NCBI RefSeq assembly: GCF_000012325.1 | Contig: NC_003910.7 | Coordinates: 3,844,001-3,908,000, forward strand | Length of the DNA: 64,000 nucleotides | Direction of reading: 5' to 3' | Origin: Colwellia psychrerythraea 34H | GTDB lineage: Bacteria > Pseudomonadota > Gammaproteobacteria > Enterobacterales > Alteromonadaceae | Shown here: positions 51,482 to 61,307 of the stretch, piece by piece | Numbering within the stretch: position 1 is the stretch's first letter | Layout of the letters: the number at the start of each line of letters is the position of its first letter | The notes under the pieces: model-generated | Told to the model about the DNA's origin: nothing | The model's input: only the letters and a program-made list of their open reading frames with translations | The model's database searches: none | Program-made: the position numbers and the translations under genes

Positions 51482-54466
51482 TTAGAAAGTATAGCGAGCG
51501 CCGATATTGTAACGAGGACCTGATTGAATAGCATTTAACAGTTCGTTTCTGCTACGGCTATACATACGTTGAGTTTCATCCGTTATGTTAATTCCTTCAA
51601 AAAACACAACTAAGTCTTCATTGATGTTATAACTCGCATTGATATCAATTTGTGAGTATGACTCATTGATGCGCGGGTTATTAAGGTTGTTGTCTGTTTT
51701 CACTAAGAATTCATCACGCCAGTTATAAGCGATACGAACTTGTATGCCATTTTTATCGTAAAATGCGACTAAGTTGGCAGTATCACTTAAGCCAGGAAGG
51801 GCAAATTGACTGTCAAAAACGGTTGGGTCATATTCAGCATCACTATCTACGAAAGTTAAGTTGGCTTGTATACCAAAGCCACTTTCAAGTGCATGTTGGA
51901 AAGCTATTTCAAAACCGTCGATAGTAGCATCACGCTCATTAAATGGCACCGTGACATCAAACTGAATTAGTTCATCTTCGGCAACAGAGTGTATTTGCCC
52001 TGTTGTGGTTCCGCTTGCGTCTACGCCGGTTATGGTGCTTGACTCTGGATAGTTATCAAAAATATATTGTCTAATGGCAGTATTGTCACTACTACCTACG
52101 GCAGCCATAGCTTCATCAAAGCGAGGTCCACTTGTAGGACTTCTAAGGCCGAATAATTCACTTTTATTTTTCGTTGTGCCAATGAAGTTTTCTATATCTT
52201 TTCTAAAATAACCTACAGACGCATAACTTCCTTCGTCAAAGTACCATTCTAATGATAAATCAACATTGACAGACTCAAAAGGAATTAAGCCCGGATCACC
52301 ACTGCTAGCTGTCGCAAAACCTTGTCTGATTTCACCAATACCAACACCACCTCGAATATTATTGTAGGTAGGTCTTGAAAGTGTTTTACCGAATGAGGCT
52401 CTTGCTACCCAATCATCATCAATCTCTAAACTGATATCAAGGTTAGGTAAAAAGTTATTATAATCGCCATCAAAGTTAGTAAAGGCGCTTTCTCCAGTAT
52501 CAACTGTTGCAAATTCATTGTTAGAAACCCAATCCACACCTGTGTATGCAGGTACCATTGCGCTTGCTTTAACATCAGTTTCTTCATAACGGAAACCCGC
52601 AGATATATCTAAGGGCATATCTGCAATTTCAAATTCCATATTTATTTGAGCATAAATAGCAGTATATTCTTCTGATATAAGTTCATCAGTTGTCCATTGA
52701 TCATTCACACAAAAACGATCTGCGCATGGCCAAATACCAGGTGAAACTTCGTTATTACTATTAGCTGGCGCAGCATAAGAAGCTACTTCATTCGATGCAT
52801 CGACAAAACTAAAATTGTAAAACAAGTCAAAAAGGTCAATTGTTTCTCCTGCTGCGTTAGTCCCTGTACTTGGTAAGTTATCTAATTGAGAGGAGCTGCT
52901 ACCCGGCGTAAACAAACTATCGGTAACATCATCTACACTGCCTTCACCGCCCCAAGTATCTCGCTGAGCAGTCATAATCGAAGCTCTAATATCATTCTCA
53001 GTTTTTGAGATACCAAAATCTACACTCGTGATAACACCCTCATCAAAAACGTATTGCCCTCTTAACTGAATTTGAGACAAATCATTTTCAAATTGGCTGT
53101 TTCTTAAAGAACTACCTGTTGTAATTAATTCAGCGGGACTGCCTGTTAAACCGTCCAATTGTGAAATAGACATTACAGGGAAGTCAGGCCTAAAATCAAT
53201 CGTGGTACTCTGACGAGAGTTAACGGCATACTCCATAGTTGAGCTATTACCGTAAGGGCTATCTGCTTTCGATTTTGCTGAAGAGTCGTGATAATCAAGT
53301 TCAAATCTTAGGTTATCAGTAGCTTGCCATTCTAGATTTAAACCAATTGATTCATTTTTATTTATTGAAGCATCTGATGACGTAGAGAATGATAAATCAG
53401 GACCTGCGCCTGAATGCCAAACAACAGGAGAGTGGTTTGTGCCTGTTGTAAATTCATTTAAGCTGCCATCAATAGTTTCACCTTCCCAAAACCAAGCACC
53501 AATGCCGTTTGATGTAGACTCAACCGTTTGTTCTGAAAAAGTATAATCAGCAGTAATAGTGATGCGGTCACTTGGAGCATATTGAAAAACAAGTTGTCCA
53601 TTATCTCTGGTGCGATCAAATTCGGTAAAGTTGTAACGAAATTGTTGTGGACGGTTGAATGTATCACCATCTTCCCAGTCCGTATTATTGATACCGCCAT
53701 TCCAGCCGTCAACGGGGGCAATGGCTTGAGTATGCCATTGCGGAACAACAGCCTCTTTAGTTGCACCATTTCTTTCTTGGTGACTAAATGAAATACCAAA
53801 ACCAATGGTATCATCGGCAAAAGTATTACTATAAAGACCTGAAATTTCAGGGGTGACGCTATCACCTTCGTCAGTTGACTGGTCCATCACAGCTTTGACC
53901 CCAAGAGACGCTTTTTGTCCTGGTGTATTAAGTGGTCTTGCTGTCAAAATGTTGATAGTTGCACCGATACCGCCACTTGACACTTCTGCTTTAGCAGTTT
54001 TATAAACTTCTACACCGCTGACAGCTTCAGAAGCAAGATTAGCAAAATCAAATGAACGAGAGTTACTAATGACGGTAGATTCAAGGTTAGACGAAGGCAT
54101 TTGACGGCCATTTAAAGTGACTAAGTTGAAGTCTGGACCTAAACCACGAACAGTAACTTTAGAGCCTTCACCGTTAGATCTGTCAATCGATACACCAGAG
54201 ATGCGCTGTAATGATTCAGCTAAGTTAGAATCAGGAAATTTACCCATATCCTCTGATGATATAGCATCAACAACACCTTGTGCGCTACGTTTGATATCCA
54301 TCGCTTTGACTAAGCTACTGCGGATACCTGTGACAGCTATTACTTCAACATTTTCTTTATCTTTTAAACTTACTTCTTCTGCTGATAGTGCAGGTAAAGC
54401 AGTTGCTCCAAGTATCAGTGACAAGCTCGTTGCAATTCTTGTTTTAGTAAATGTTTTCTGGATCAT
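51482..54466 (-). CDS. TonB-dependent receptor (oligosaccharide type)
   Basis: Protein of 994 residues. The signal peptide (about 1-29, cut after LSA) is followed by the TonB-box-like stretch NVEVIAVTG and a plug with DAISSEDMGKFPDSNLAESL and GVSIDRSNGEGSKVTVRGLG. The barrel ends in GARYTF. It equals the receptor at 1254-4238 in length and shares almost the same leader (FTKTRIATSLSLILG), but the barrel loops differ, so it should take a different oligosaccharide or size class. It heads the cluster with SapC, cupin, halogenase and symporter. A terminator follows the stop. Confidence 0.94.
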   Translation of the reverse strand: MIQKTFTKTRIATSLSLILGATALPALSAEEVSLKDKENVEVIAVTGIRSSLVKAMDIKRSAQGVVDAISSEDMGKFPDSNLAESLQRISGVSIDRSNGEGSKVTVRGLGPDFNLVTLNGRQMPSSNLESTVISNSRSFDFANLASEAVSGVEVYKTAKAEVSSGGIGATINILTARPLNTPGQKASLGVKAVMDQSTDEGDSVTPEISGLYSNTFADDTIGFGISFSHQERNGATKEAVVPQWHTQAIAPVDGWNGGINNTDWEDGDTFNRPQQFRYNFTEFDRTRDNGQLVFQYAPSDRITITADYTFSEQTVESTSNGIGAWFWEGETIDGSLNEFTTGTNHSPVVWHSGAGPDLSFSTSSDASINKNESIGLNLEWQATDNLRFELDYHDSSAKSKADSPYGNSSTMEYAVNSRQSTTIDFRPDFPVMSISQLDGLTGSPAELITTGSSLRNSQFENDLSQIQLRGQYVFDEGVITSVDFGISKTENDIRASIMTAQRDTWGGEGSVDDVTDSLFTPGSSSSQLDNLPSTGTNAAGETIDLFDLFYNFSFVDASNEVASYAAPANSNNEVSPGIWPCADRFCVNDQWTTDELISEEYTAIYAQINMEFEIADMPLDISAGFRYEETDVKASAMVPAYTGVDWVSNNEFATVDTGESAFTNFDGDYNNFLPNLDISLEIDDDWVARASFGKTLSRPTYNNIRGGVGIGEIRQGFATASSGDPGLIPFESVNVDLSLEWYFDEGSYASVGYFRKDIENFIGTTKNKSELFGLRSPTSGPRFDEAMAAVGSSDNTAIRQYIFDNYPESSTITGVDASGTTTGQIHSVAEDELIQFDVTVPFNERDATIDGFEIAFQHALESGFGIQANLTFVDSDAEYDPTVFDSQFALPGLSDTANLVAFYDKNGIQVRIAYNWRDEFLVKTDNNLNNPRINESYSQIDINASYNINEDLVVFFEGINITDETQRMYSRSRNELLNAIQSGPRYNIGARYTF

Positions 54467-54504
54467 ATTAGTTCCCCTTGATGCTATTTATTCAACACCT
54501 TATA

Positions 54505-54518
54505 ATTTATGCGTAAAC
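54505..54518. promoter_or_regulatory. Candidate operator before the second receptor
   Basis: ATTTATGCGTAAAC, about 40 bp upstream of the receptor start; its core TTTATGCGTAA is also found before SapC at 51378-51391. A partial form, GTTTACGC, occurs at about 54848-54855. No matching regulator gene is identified. Confidence 0.45.
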
Positions 54519-54960
54519 GAATGTGTTCTCTGAGCTGACACTATTTTTAATAAAATAATAGTCATTAATACAATAAATCGTACATATTGCCCAAATATGA
54601 TACTACTCTTTCAAAATAGAAAACCTATGCCTTTACGCTCAAACGCCCCCTTTTACAAGGTAAAGTGGACTAGTTAAAAAAAGGGCATTTACATCTATTA
54701 AGCCCCATATTTATCCCTGTCGTTAAATTTAAAAAGTCATTGATTATCTTTGGTAATACTTTTTAGGATCGTGCCAATGTTAGTACTATGGTGAATAATA
54801 TTGAGGTTAGATGGAATGTTTTCGCTGTAAACTTAGGGGGTATTAAGTTTACGCTTAAGCTTTTCAATACATTTTGAATGTATTATGGGGACAGAGTTTA
54901 TGAGTGTTTCAGTAGAGATAACACAGTGATTGTTCTATTGAACAAGTAGAAATGAATACA
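54519..54960. other. Intergenic region upstream of the second receptor
   Basis: No gene is visible. It holds a small hairpin (AATACATT with AATGTATT, 54866-54884) and a ten-residue open frame from 54900 which I do not consider a gene. The receptor promoter should lie here or just to the left. Confidence 0.5.
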
Positions 54961-55136
54961 TATACCCGTTACCATTCAAGATGCATGTTGCTCAAGCGCT
55001 TCTATGATGGGCTTAAAATAACTTTATACGTCGTTAAATAATCAAAGCATAGAATGACTATGCTTAAATTATCTTCCTTGCCTAAAGTCATTTTAATTCC
55101 CACTGAAATCCTGCACTTTGATTGGTAACGGGTATA
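54961..55136. mobile_element. MITE-like repeat, short form (176 bp)
   Basis: Terminal inverted repeats TATACCCGTTACCATTCAAG and TGATTGGTAACGGGTATA (about 25 bp with few mismatches). The interior from about 54988 matches the right part of 46138-46494. It lies 62 bp after the stop of a symporter gene, again at the 3' end of a GPH gene. Non-coding. Confidence 0.82.
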
Positions 55137-55198
55137 GTTAGTGTGATTGTTATAACTGCATACCCAAGTGACTTTGAGTATGCATTATATAAGAAGCT

Positions 55199-56713
55199 TT
55201 ACGATGAAGGATTTAATTCAACGTTCTGTATAGGTTCGTCATCATCGACGGTCATTTTTCCACGTCGAGCTTCTAGAGCTTCTCGCACTTCACGCGCTTT
55301 ATCTTCAGTTAATGGATAAGCCATTATCATCCAAATAGCGATTAACGAGGTTATTATCGGGATAATCACGTCGCATAAACGCATGAAGAAAATAGTGTCT
55401 GCTGACTGTTGGCCTGCTAATGCAACATCAAATCCTGTCGCATTGAGTAGAAAACCACCTGCAGCGAGTGCTACAGCCATTCCGAGTTTTACAACCCACC
55501 AATAAATTGAGCCAAACATTCCCTCTCGTCTTTGTTTAGTATTCAATTCATCAAGATCACATACATCTGCAACCATAGATCCCATTAAGGTGAACAATCC
55601 ACCTAGACCAAAAGCAATAAAAATTGAAGGGATTAACAACAACATCGGACTTTCTGGTGTATAGCAAACCCATTTAAGTGCATAACCAATAATAGAAACA
55701 CCTGTCGAGAAAAAGAAGGCATTACGTTTTCCCATTATGGTAGATAGTTTAGTGACAAGAAAAATAACACAAAATGTTGATATTGCTGACACCGTTCCAG
55801 CCCAGCCAGCAAATTCAGCACCTAATGATTGATCACCACCAAAAACATAATAAATAATGACGTAAGTTTGAAACGAAGAGACCAACATAAAACCGTTAAA
55901 TACTAGAAAGGTTGCAGCGCATAAATAAAGAAATGGCTTAAATTTAATGGTTGTTAAAAAGCCCTTGATAAAGTCCTTGAAGCCAGCTGGGAATTCTTCG
56001 TTAGCTTCATTTTTATCACTTGAGCTGACATTCAAACTTTCTTTGTTTGTTTTTTCTTCTTGATGTTTTGAACGTTCTTTCAAAAATATAGCGGGTAAAA
56101 TCCCAACACAGACAGTAAAAACGCCAATAATAATAGCTAACCACCCTGCTCCTTCAATCATATCTTCAAATAACATATCATTTTGCATAAACCATAGGAA
56201 CCAAGGAGCCACTAACCAAGCCATTTGTCCCATGAAATTTTGTACCGCCATGAGCCTAGTTCGTTCATGATAATCAGGCGTTAACTCATATCCCAAAGCT
56301 ACCCAAGGTGTTGCAAATACGGTATAAGCTAAATAAAAAATGATTGAACCAATCAAAAAGAACCAAAAATAAAAATTTTCACTTTGATCTCGGGGAAGTT
56401 GCCACAGTAAAGCAAAAATGACTGCAGCTGCTATAGCGCCAAAGAAAATATAAGGCCTGCGACGACCCCATTTTGATTTAGTGTGGTCAGAAATATAGCC
56501 CATTAAAGGATCTGTTATAGCATCAGTTAATCTAGGCAAGGCACCAATAAGACCTACCAAAACAGGGTTCATCCCTAAACCAAGATTCAAGACAATAAGC
56601 ATACCGCCAATCGCAGCACCCAATAAATTATTAACAAATGCCCCTAAGCCATATATGAATTTTTGAACAAACGGAATCTTATCTCTATCACTTGTTTCTA
56701 CAGTATGGGCCAT
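55199..56713 (-). CDS. GPH-family sugar:cation symporter
   Basis: Protein of 504 residues, GPH/MFS_2 family, with IPFVQKFIYGLGAFVNNLLG, DPLMGYISDHTKSKWGRRRPY and TPWVALGYELTPDYHERTRL. A charged loop of about 40 residues (around 215-255, rich in Glu, Lys and Asn) separates the two halves, and the C-terminus is a soluble tail (REALEARRGKMTVDDDE). It is the most divergent of the five GPH proteins here. It diverges from the GH3 pair at 57095-61141, so import followed by intracellular hydrolysis is likely. Confidence 0.93.
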   Translation of the reverse strand: MAHTVETSDRDKIPFVQKFIYGLGAFVNNLLGAAIGGMLIVLNLGLGMNPVLVGLIGALPRLTDAITDPLMGYISDHTKSKWGRRRPYIFFGAIAAAVIFALLWQLPRDQSENFYFWFFLIGSIIFYLAYTVFATPWVALGYELTPDYHERTRLMAVQNFMGQMAWLVAPWFLWFMQNDMLFEDMIEGAGWLAIIIGVFTVCVGILPAIFLKERSKHQEEKTNKESLNVSSSDKNEANEEFPAGFKDFIKGFLTTIKFKPFLYLCAATFLVFNGFMLVSSFQTYVIIYYVFGGDQSLGAEFAGWAGTVSAISTFCVIFLVTKLSTIMGKRNAFFFSTGVSIIGYALKWVCYTPESPMLLLIPSIFIAFGLGGLFTLMGSMVADVCDLDELNTKQRREGMFGSIYWWVVKLGMAVALAAGGFLLNATGFDVALAGQQSADTIFFMRLCDVIIPIITSLIAIWMIMAYPLTEDKAREVREALEARRGKMTVDDDEPIQNVELNPSS

Positions 56714-57094
56714 ATTTTTATTCCAATATTAATTTTTATGAGTGCTATGCTAAAATTACACCTTGTTCTCCGAGCATAATTGAACAAAAAACACATTATA
56801 TAGATAAGAAAAATACTCAATACTAAAACGATGAGATGACCTTCAAAAAACGGTGAAATGGTCAATAATGCTATTTAATACAAATATGAACACCTAGAAA
56901 CGTAACGCCACTATCCCTAAAAAATCTTTTTAAAGTCCAGATAATCTACTGATAAGTCCACCTTGTCGTATTTAACTTGTATCCTGAATTATTAGTAATA
57001 ATGTAGGTATATAGCTTCTCCTAACATACTTACATACGGAATAATATTTTCATCCGTAACAACGCAATCCAACAAATAAATTTAAGGGAAGTAA
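56714..57094. other. Divergent promoter region, symporter/GH3
   Basis: The 381 bp between the diverging genes are AT-rich and contain no copy of the TGTAAGCGCTTACA operator and no clear hairpin. Promoters for both genes are expected but could not be fixed. Confidence 0.5.
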
Positions 57095-59317
57095 ATGCTA
57101 TCAAAATCGTGTCAACAAGTTCATGAGTTAAATTTTTCGGATGTAGAATCTGAAGTAGTTACACTGCTATCGAGAATGACTATCGAAGAGAAAATTGGCC
57201 AAATGAGTCAACTTTCTGGAGATGGATGTATTGTGTCAAAAAACTTGCGCAAGGCGGTCATAGCTGGACATGTAGGTTCTATTCTTAATGAAGTGGACCT
57301 TGACACAATTAACGAGTTACAACGGATTGCTATACAAGAATCACGACTAGGCATACCATTATTAATTGGTCGAGATGTGATTCATGGCTTTAACACCATT
57401 TTTCCCATACCACTTGCTCAAGCCGCAACATGGTCGCCAAAAATTGTTGAACGGTGCGCTAAGATTGCTGCAATAGAGTCTTCAAATAGTGGTATAAACT
57501 GGACCTTTGCACCCATGATCGATATTGCTCGAGATCCTCGTTGGGGGAGAATTGCTGAAAGTCTAGGAGAAGACCCATATTTATGTAAGACCCTTGCAAA
57601 CTCAATGGTAAAAGGGTTTCAGGGTGACAGTTTATCAGACACAAATTCAATTGCTGCTTGTGCTAAACATTTTGCAGGCTACGGAGCAAGTGAAGGTGGA
57701 AAAGATTACAACACAACTAATATTCCAGAAAACGAGCTACGCAACGTTTATCTCCCCCCATTTAAAGCGATAGCCGAATCCGGAGTTGCCACATTTATGG
57801 CATCTTTCAGCGATTTAAATGGTGTACCAGTCACAGGAAATAGCTGGCTTTTAACGACTGTACTCCGCGACGAATGGAACTATTCTGGCCCTGTAGTCAG
57901 TGATTGGGAAGCCGTTCCACAGTTAGTCATACATGGATTTGCCTTCGATGATTATGACGCTGCAGGTAAAGCATGTACTGCGGGGATCGACATGGAAATG
58001 GCCAGTGATTGTTACTTGAAACACATGAAGCATTTAATGAATAATAACGTTATCTCCCTAGATAAAATTGACAGTGTTGTAAAACGAATACTCACACTGA
58101 AATTTAACTTAGGGCTTTTTGAATCTGCCATTACATCCCCAAATCAACCATCAAATAGTTTAAATACAGACCATCTAAGCATTGCTAAAGAAGCAGTAAT
58201 AAAAAGTTGTGTCTTGTTAAAAAATGATAATCAAATATTACCCATAGCTAAATCGACAATTAATACCCTTGCGGTAATAGGGCCTCTTGCAGATGATGGT
58301 TATGAACAAATGGGCACGTGGGCTTTTGATGGTAAAGAAAACCAAAGCCATACGTGTTTGAATGCATTAAAAGAAGTAGCCAGAAACGCATTTAATATAA
58401 ACTATGCTGTAGGGATGGAAACCACGCGTTGCAACCATCACGACGGTTTCGCTGAAGCGATTGATACAGCAATAAATGCAGATATAGCGTTGATGTTTTT
58501 AGGTGAAGAAGCTATTTTATCGGGAGAAGCTCATTGTCGGTCGAGCATCGATTTACCCGGTGCTCAGGAACAACTGATTAATGTAATCCACGCAACGGGG
58601 ACACCTATTATTTTGGTGATAATGGCTGGAAGGCCCATTACTTTGGAAAAAATCATTTCAAAAGTAGATGCCATTTTGTTTGCATGGCACCCAGGAACAA
58701 TGGCAGGTCCTGCTATCACTGATTTATTGTTTGGGGTAGAAAGTCCGTCAGGAAAATTACCGGTTACCTTTCCTCGAACGGTTGGTCAAATTCCACTTTA
58801 TTATGCACAAAAAAATTCTGGCAGACCCCCCATTGATGAAAAATTTATTAATATAGATAATATTAAAATGAGAGCGCCACAAACTTCCTTTGGTATGACT
58901 GCAACCTATTTAGATACTCATTTCTCTCCATTATTTCCTTTTGGCTTTGGCCTATCCTATAGTCAATTTTGTTATACAAAGATCAAATTAAATAATAAAG
59001 TGATTCCTATGGGGGGCGCTGTTGAAGTAAGTGCAACGATTAACAATGTTGGTAATTATAATGCAGAAGAGGTAGTTCAACTCTATATTAGAGATATTGT
59101 TGGTAATGTAACTCGCCCTATAAAAGAGCTTAAGGGTTTTCAACGAATCACTTTAGGAAAAGGTGAAAGCATGGTAGTCACATTTAAACTACACACTGAT
59201 GAACTTGCGTTTTATAACCAACAAATGGAATATAAACCCGAAGCCGGACTATTCCATGTTTGGATCGGCGGGGATTCAAGCACGACGCTAAAAACAGAAT
59301 TTGAAGTGACAGATTGA
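57095..59317 (+). CDS. GH3 beta-glucosidase with C-terminal FnIII-like domain, cytoplasmic
   Basis: Protein of 740 residues, BglX-like in layout. TIEEKIGQMSQL, LIGRDVIHGFNTIFPIPLAQ, DPRWGRIAESLGEDPY, KHFAGYGASEGGKDYNT, then nucleophile Asp270 in VVSDWEAV; second domain from about 370; and a fibronectin type III-like domain (about 645-735; VQLYIRDIVGNVTRPIKELK). Unlike typical BglX it has no signal peptide, so it acts in the cytoplasm. The next gene, another GH3, follows after 24 bp. Confidence 0.95.
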   Translation: MLSKSCQQVHELNFSDVESEVVTLLSRMTIEEKIGQMSQLSGDGCIVSKNLRKAVIAGHVGSILNEVDLDTINELQRIAIQESRLGIPLLIGRDVIHGFNTIFPIPLAQAATWSPKIVERCAKIAAIESSNSGINWTFAPMIDIARDPRWGRIAESLGEDPYLCKTLANSMVKGFQGDSLSDTNSIAACAKHFAGYGASEGGKDYNTTNIPENELRNVYLPPFKAIAESGVATFMASFSDLNGVPVTGNSWLLTTVLRDEWNYSGPVVSDWEAVPQLVIHGFAFDDYDAAGKACTAGIDMEMASDCYLKHMKHLMNNNVISLDKIDSVVKRILTLKFNLGLFESAITSPNQPSNSLNTDHLSIAKEAVIKSCVLLKNDNQILPIAKSTINTLAVIGPLADDGYEQMGTWAFDGKENQSHTCLNALKEVARNAFNINYAVGMETTRCNHHDGFAEAIDTAINADIALMFLGEEAILSGEAHCRSSIDLPGAQEQLINVIHATGTPIILVIMAGRPITLEKIISKVDAILFAWHPGTMAGPAITDLLFGVESPSGKLPVTFPRTVGQIPLYYAQKNSGRPPIDEKFINIDNIKMRAPQTSFGMTATYLDTHFSPLFPFGFGLSYSQFCYTKIKLNNKVIPMGGAVEVSATINNVGNYNAEEVVQLYIRDIVGNVTRPIKELKGFQRITLGKGESMVVTFKLHTDELAFYNQQMEYKPEAGLFHVWIGGDSSTTLKTEFEVTD

Positions 59318-59341
59318 GAAATTACTGGATATAAAAATAAT

Positions 59342-61141
59342 ATGCACTCATTACTTAATAACTTAGTGGTAAAAACTAAAGTGGATGAACTAATGTCAAA
59401 TATGACATTAGCACAAAAAATTGGACAAATGACACAAGCTGAACGGCAAAGCTGTACGCCCGCAGAAGCAAAAAAGTTTCATTTAGGTTCAGTTATGTGT
59501 GGTGCGGGCTCTACCCCTGGGGAAAACAAACTTAAAGATTGGTTAACAATGGCTGACAGCTATTGGCAAAGCTCATCAGTAAAAGATGCATGTCATCATG
59601 GCATACCCTTACTTTTCGGGGTAGATGCTATTCATGGTCATAATAACCTTTGTCAAGCCACTATTTTTCCTCATAATATCGGCTTAGGCGCTGCTAACGA
59701 TCCCGCACTGATTAAAGAAATAGCCATCATTACCCGTAAAGAAGTATTGGCCAGTGGCCTTGACTGGACCTTTGCACCAAATCTTGCGGTTGCAAAAAAC
59801 CAGCATTGGGGTCGGTTTTACGAAAGTTTTTCACAATCACCCGATATAACTAATAAATATGTCAATAACATTATTACGGGACTGCAAAATCAACTACACA
59901 CCGAAGGTATTCTCGCTTGTGCAAAACATTGGGTTGGCGACGGAGCAACGTCTTACGGTATTGATCAAGGTGATGCCAAAATTTCGTGGCAAGTGTTAAA
60001 TAAAACTCATATAAGTCCATACATCACAGCGATTAACTCGGGAGTGATGACGGTCATGGCATCGTTCAATAGCTGGAATGGTGACAAATGCCATGGCCAT
60101 AAGTTTCTACTTACTGATATTTTAAAAAAACAGCTTAAGTTCTCTGGTTTTGTCGTCTCCGACATGAACGGCATTGACTATCTTTCAGACGATTTCTACT
60201 TATCAATTGCACAAGGCGTAAATTCGGGCATTGATATGTTTTTGGTTTCAGAAAACTGGAAACAATTTATTCGATACTTAAGTAACCACGTAGAATTAGG
60301 GACAGTATCAATTTCAAGAGTTAATGACGCTGTACGTAGAATTCTTACAGTAAAAGTCGCAATGGGCTTACTTGAAGCCCCTAAACCAAGTAAACGAAAA
60401 TGGGCAAATGATAATAGCTTTGGCTCTATGGAGCACAGAGAAGTTGCACGTAAAGCCGTTAGAAAATCACTCGTTTTACTTAAAAACCATCAAAACACAC
60501 TACCTTTAGATAAAGCGGCACGTATTTTAGTAACAGGAAAAAATGCTAATAACATTGGTCATCAATGTGGTGGATTTACAATAGCTTGGCAAGGTGTTTC
60601 AGGAAATGATGAGTTTGAGCAAGCAACATCGATATGGCACGGTATTAAAAAAATTGCACCTAATGCGTTTTTAAGAGAACAAGTTGAACATGTAAATGCA
60701 AATGATCACGATGTTGCTATTGTAGTCATTGGTGAAACCCCCTACGCTGAAGGATTTGGTGATATTAGAAATGACGATAATCTTATTATAGAAGCAGGAT
60801 CACAAATAAATGGTCAAATTAATGTTTCAGAGCCTTATGGTAGCACGATAGAATTACAAAGCTTACACTCGGAAGATTATGCAACAATTAAAGAACTTAC
60901 TGATAAAGGATTACCTGTCGTTGTCATTTTAATATCGGGTAGAACACTAATTATTAATTCAGAACTTGAAGAGTCAGCAGCATTTGTTGTCGCTTGGTTG
61001 CCTGGTACTGAAGGACAAGGAATTAGTGATGTTATATTTGGAGATGTTAATTTTCAAGGTAAACTATCCTTTGATTGGCCTAAAAACACCGTAACAAGCT
61101 CTTTGCCACTATTCCCTCAAGGTTTTGGATTACATTATTAA
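59342..61141 (+). CDS. GH3 beta-glucosidase, cytoplasmic, ExoP/cellodextrinase-type
   Basis: Protein of 599 residues with both GH3 domains. NMTLAQKIGQMTQAERQSCT, LFGVDAIHGHNNLCQATIFP, FAPNLAVAKNQHWGRFYES, KHWVGDGATSYGIDQGD, then nucleophile Asp274 in FVVSDMNGID; the second domain ends at LFPQGFGLHY. There is no signal peptide and no FnIII domain, so it differs from the upstream GH3. Both form an operon (24-bp gap). It should hydrolyse short beta-gluco-oligosaccharides; the pair may have different linkage preference. Confidence 0.94.
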   Translation: MHSLLNNLVVKTKVDELMSNMTLAQKIGQMTQAERQSCTPAEAKKFHLGSVMCGAGSTPGENKLKDWLTMADSYWQSSSVKDACHHGIPLLFGVDAIHGHNNLCQATIFPHNIGLGAANDPALIKEIAIITRKEVLASGLDWTFAPNLAVAKNQHWGRFYESFSQSPDITNKYVNNIITGLQNQLHTEGILACAKHWVGDGATSYGIDQGDAKISWQVLNKTHISPYITAINSGVMTVMASFNSWNGDKCHGHKFLLTDILKKQLKFSGFVVSDMNGIDYLSDDFYLSIAQGVNSGIDMFLVSENWKQFIRYLSNHVELGTVSISRVNDAVRRILTVKVAMGLLEAPKPSKRKWANDNSFGSMEHREVARKAVRKSLVLLKNHQNTLPLDKAARILVTGKNANNIGHQCGGFTIAWQGVSGNDEFEQATSIWHGIKKIAPNAFLREQVEHVNANDHDVAIVVIGETPYAEGFGDIRNDDNLIIEAGSQINGQINVSEPYGSTIELQSLHSEDYATIKELTDKGLPVVVILISGRTLIINSELEESAAFVVAWLPGTEGQGISDVIFGDVNFQGKLSFDWPKNTVTSSLPLFPQGFGLHY

Positions 61142-61307
61142 AATCAAGTAAAAGATCGTTGTCAGAGACAACTTAATGCCAACCTCTAAAGCACCAATAA
61201 AATAAGCCAATAATCCCGATATTGTAAATTAATATTGTGGAGTATGTCACAAAGTACCACCAACCTGCTTAATACCTAAGGAAAACTGGACACTGGCAGT
61301 AAGAGTT

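Noticed and set aside
54895..54930. GGGGACAGAGTTTATGAG-like stretch, reminiscent of sequence near some transposase genes
   Set aside because: It is followed by a stop after nine codons, and no transposase similarity could be read.
54990..55003. CAAGCGCTT in the MITE-like repeats (also at about 46350)
   Set aside because: It is part of the repeat and lacks the TGTA/TACA ends of the operator.
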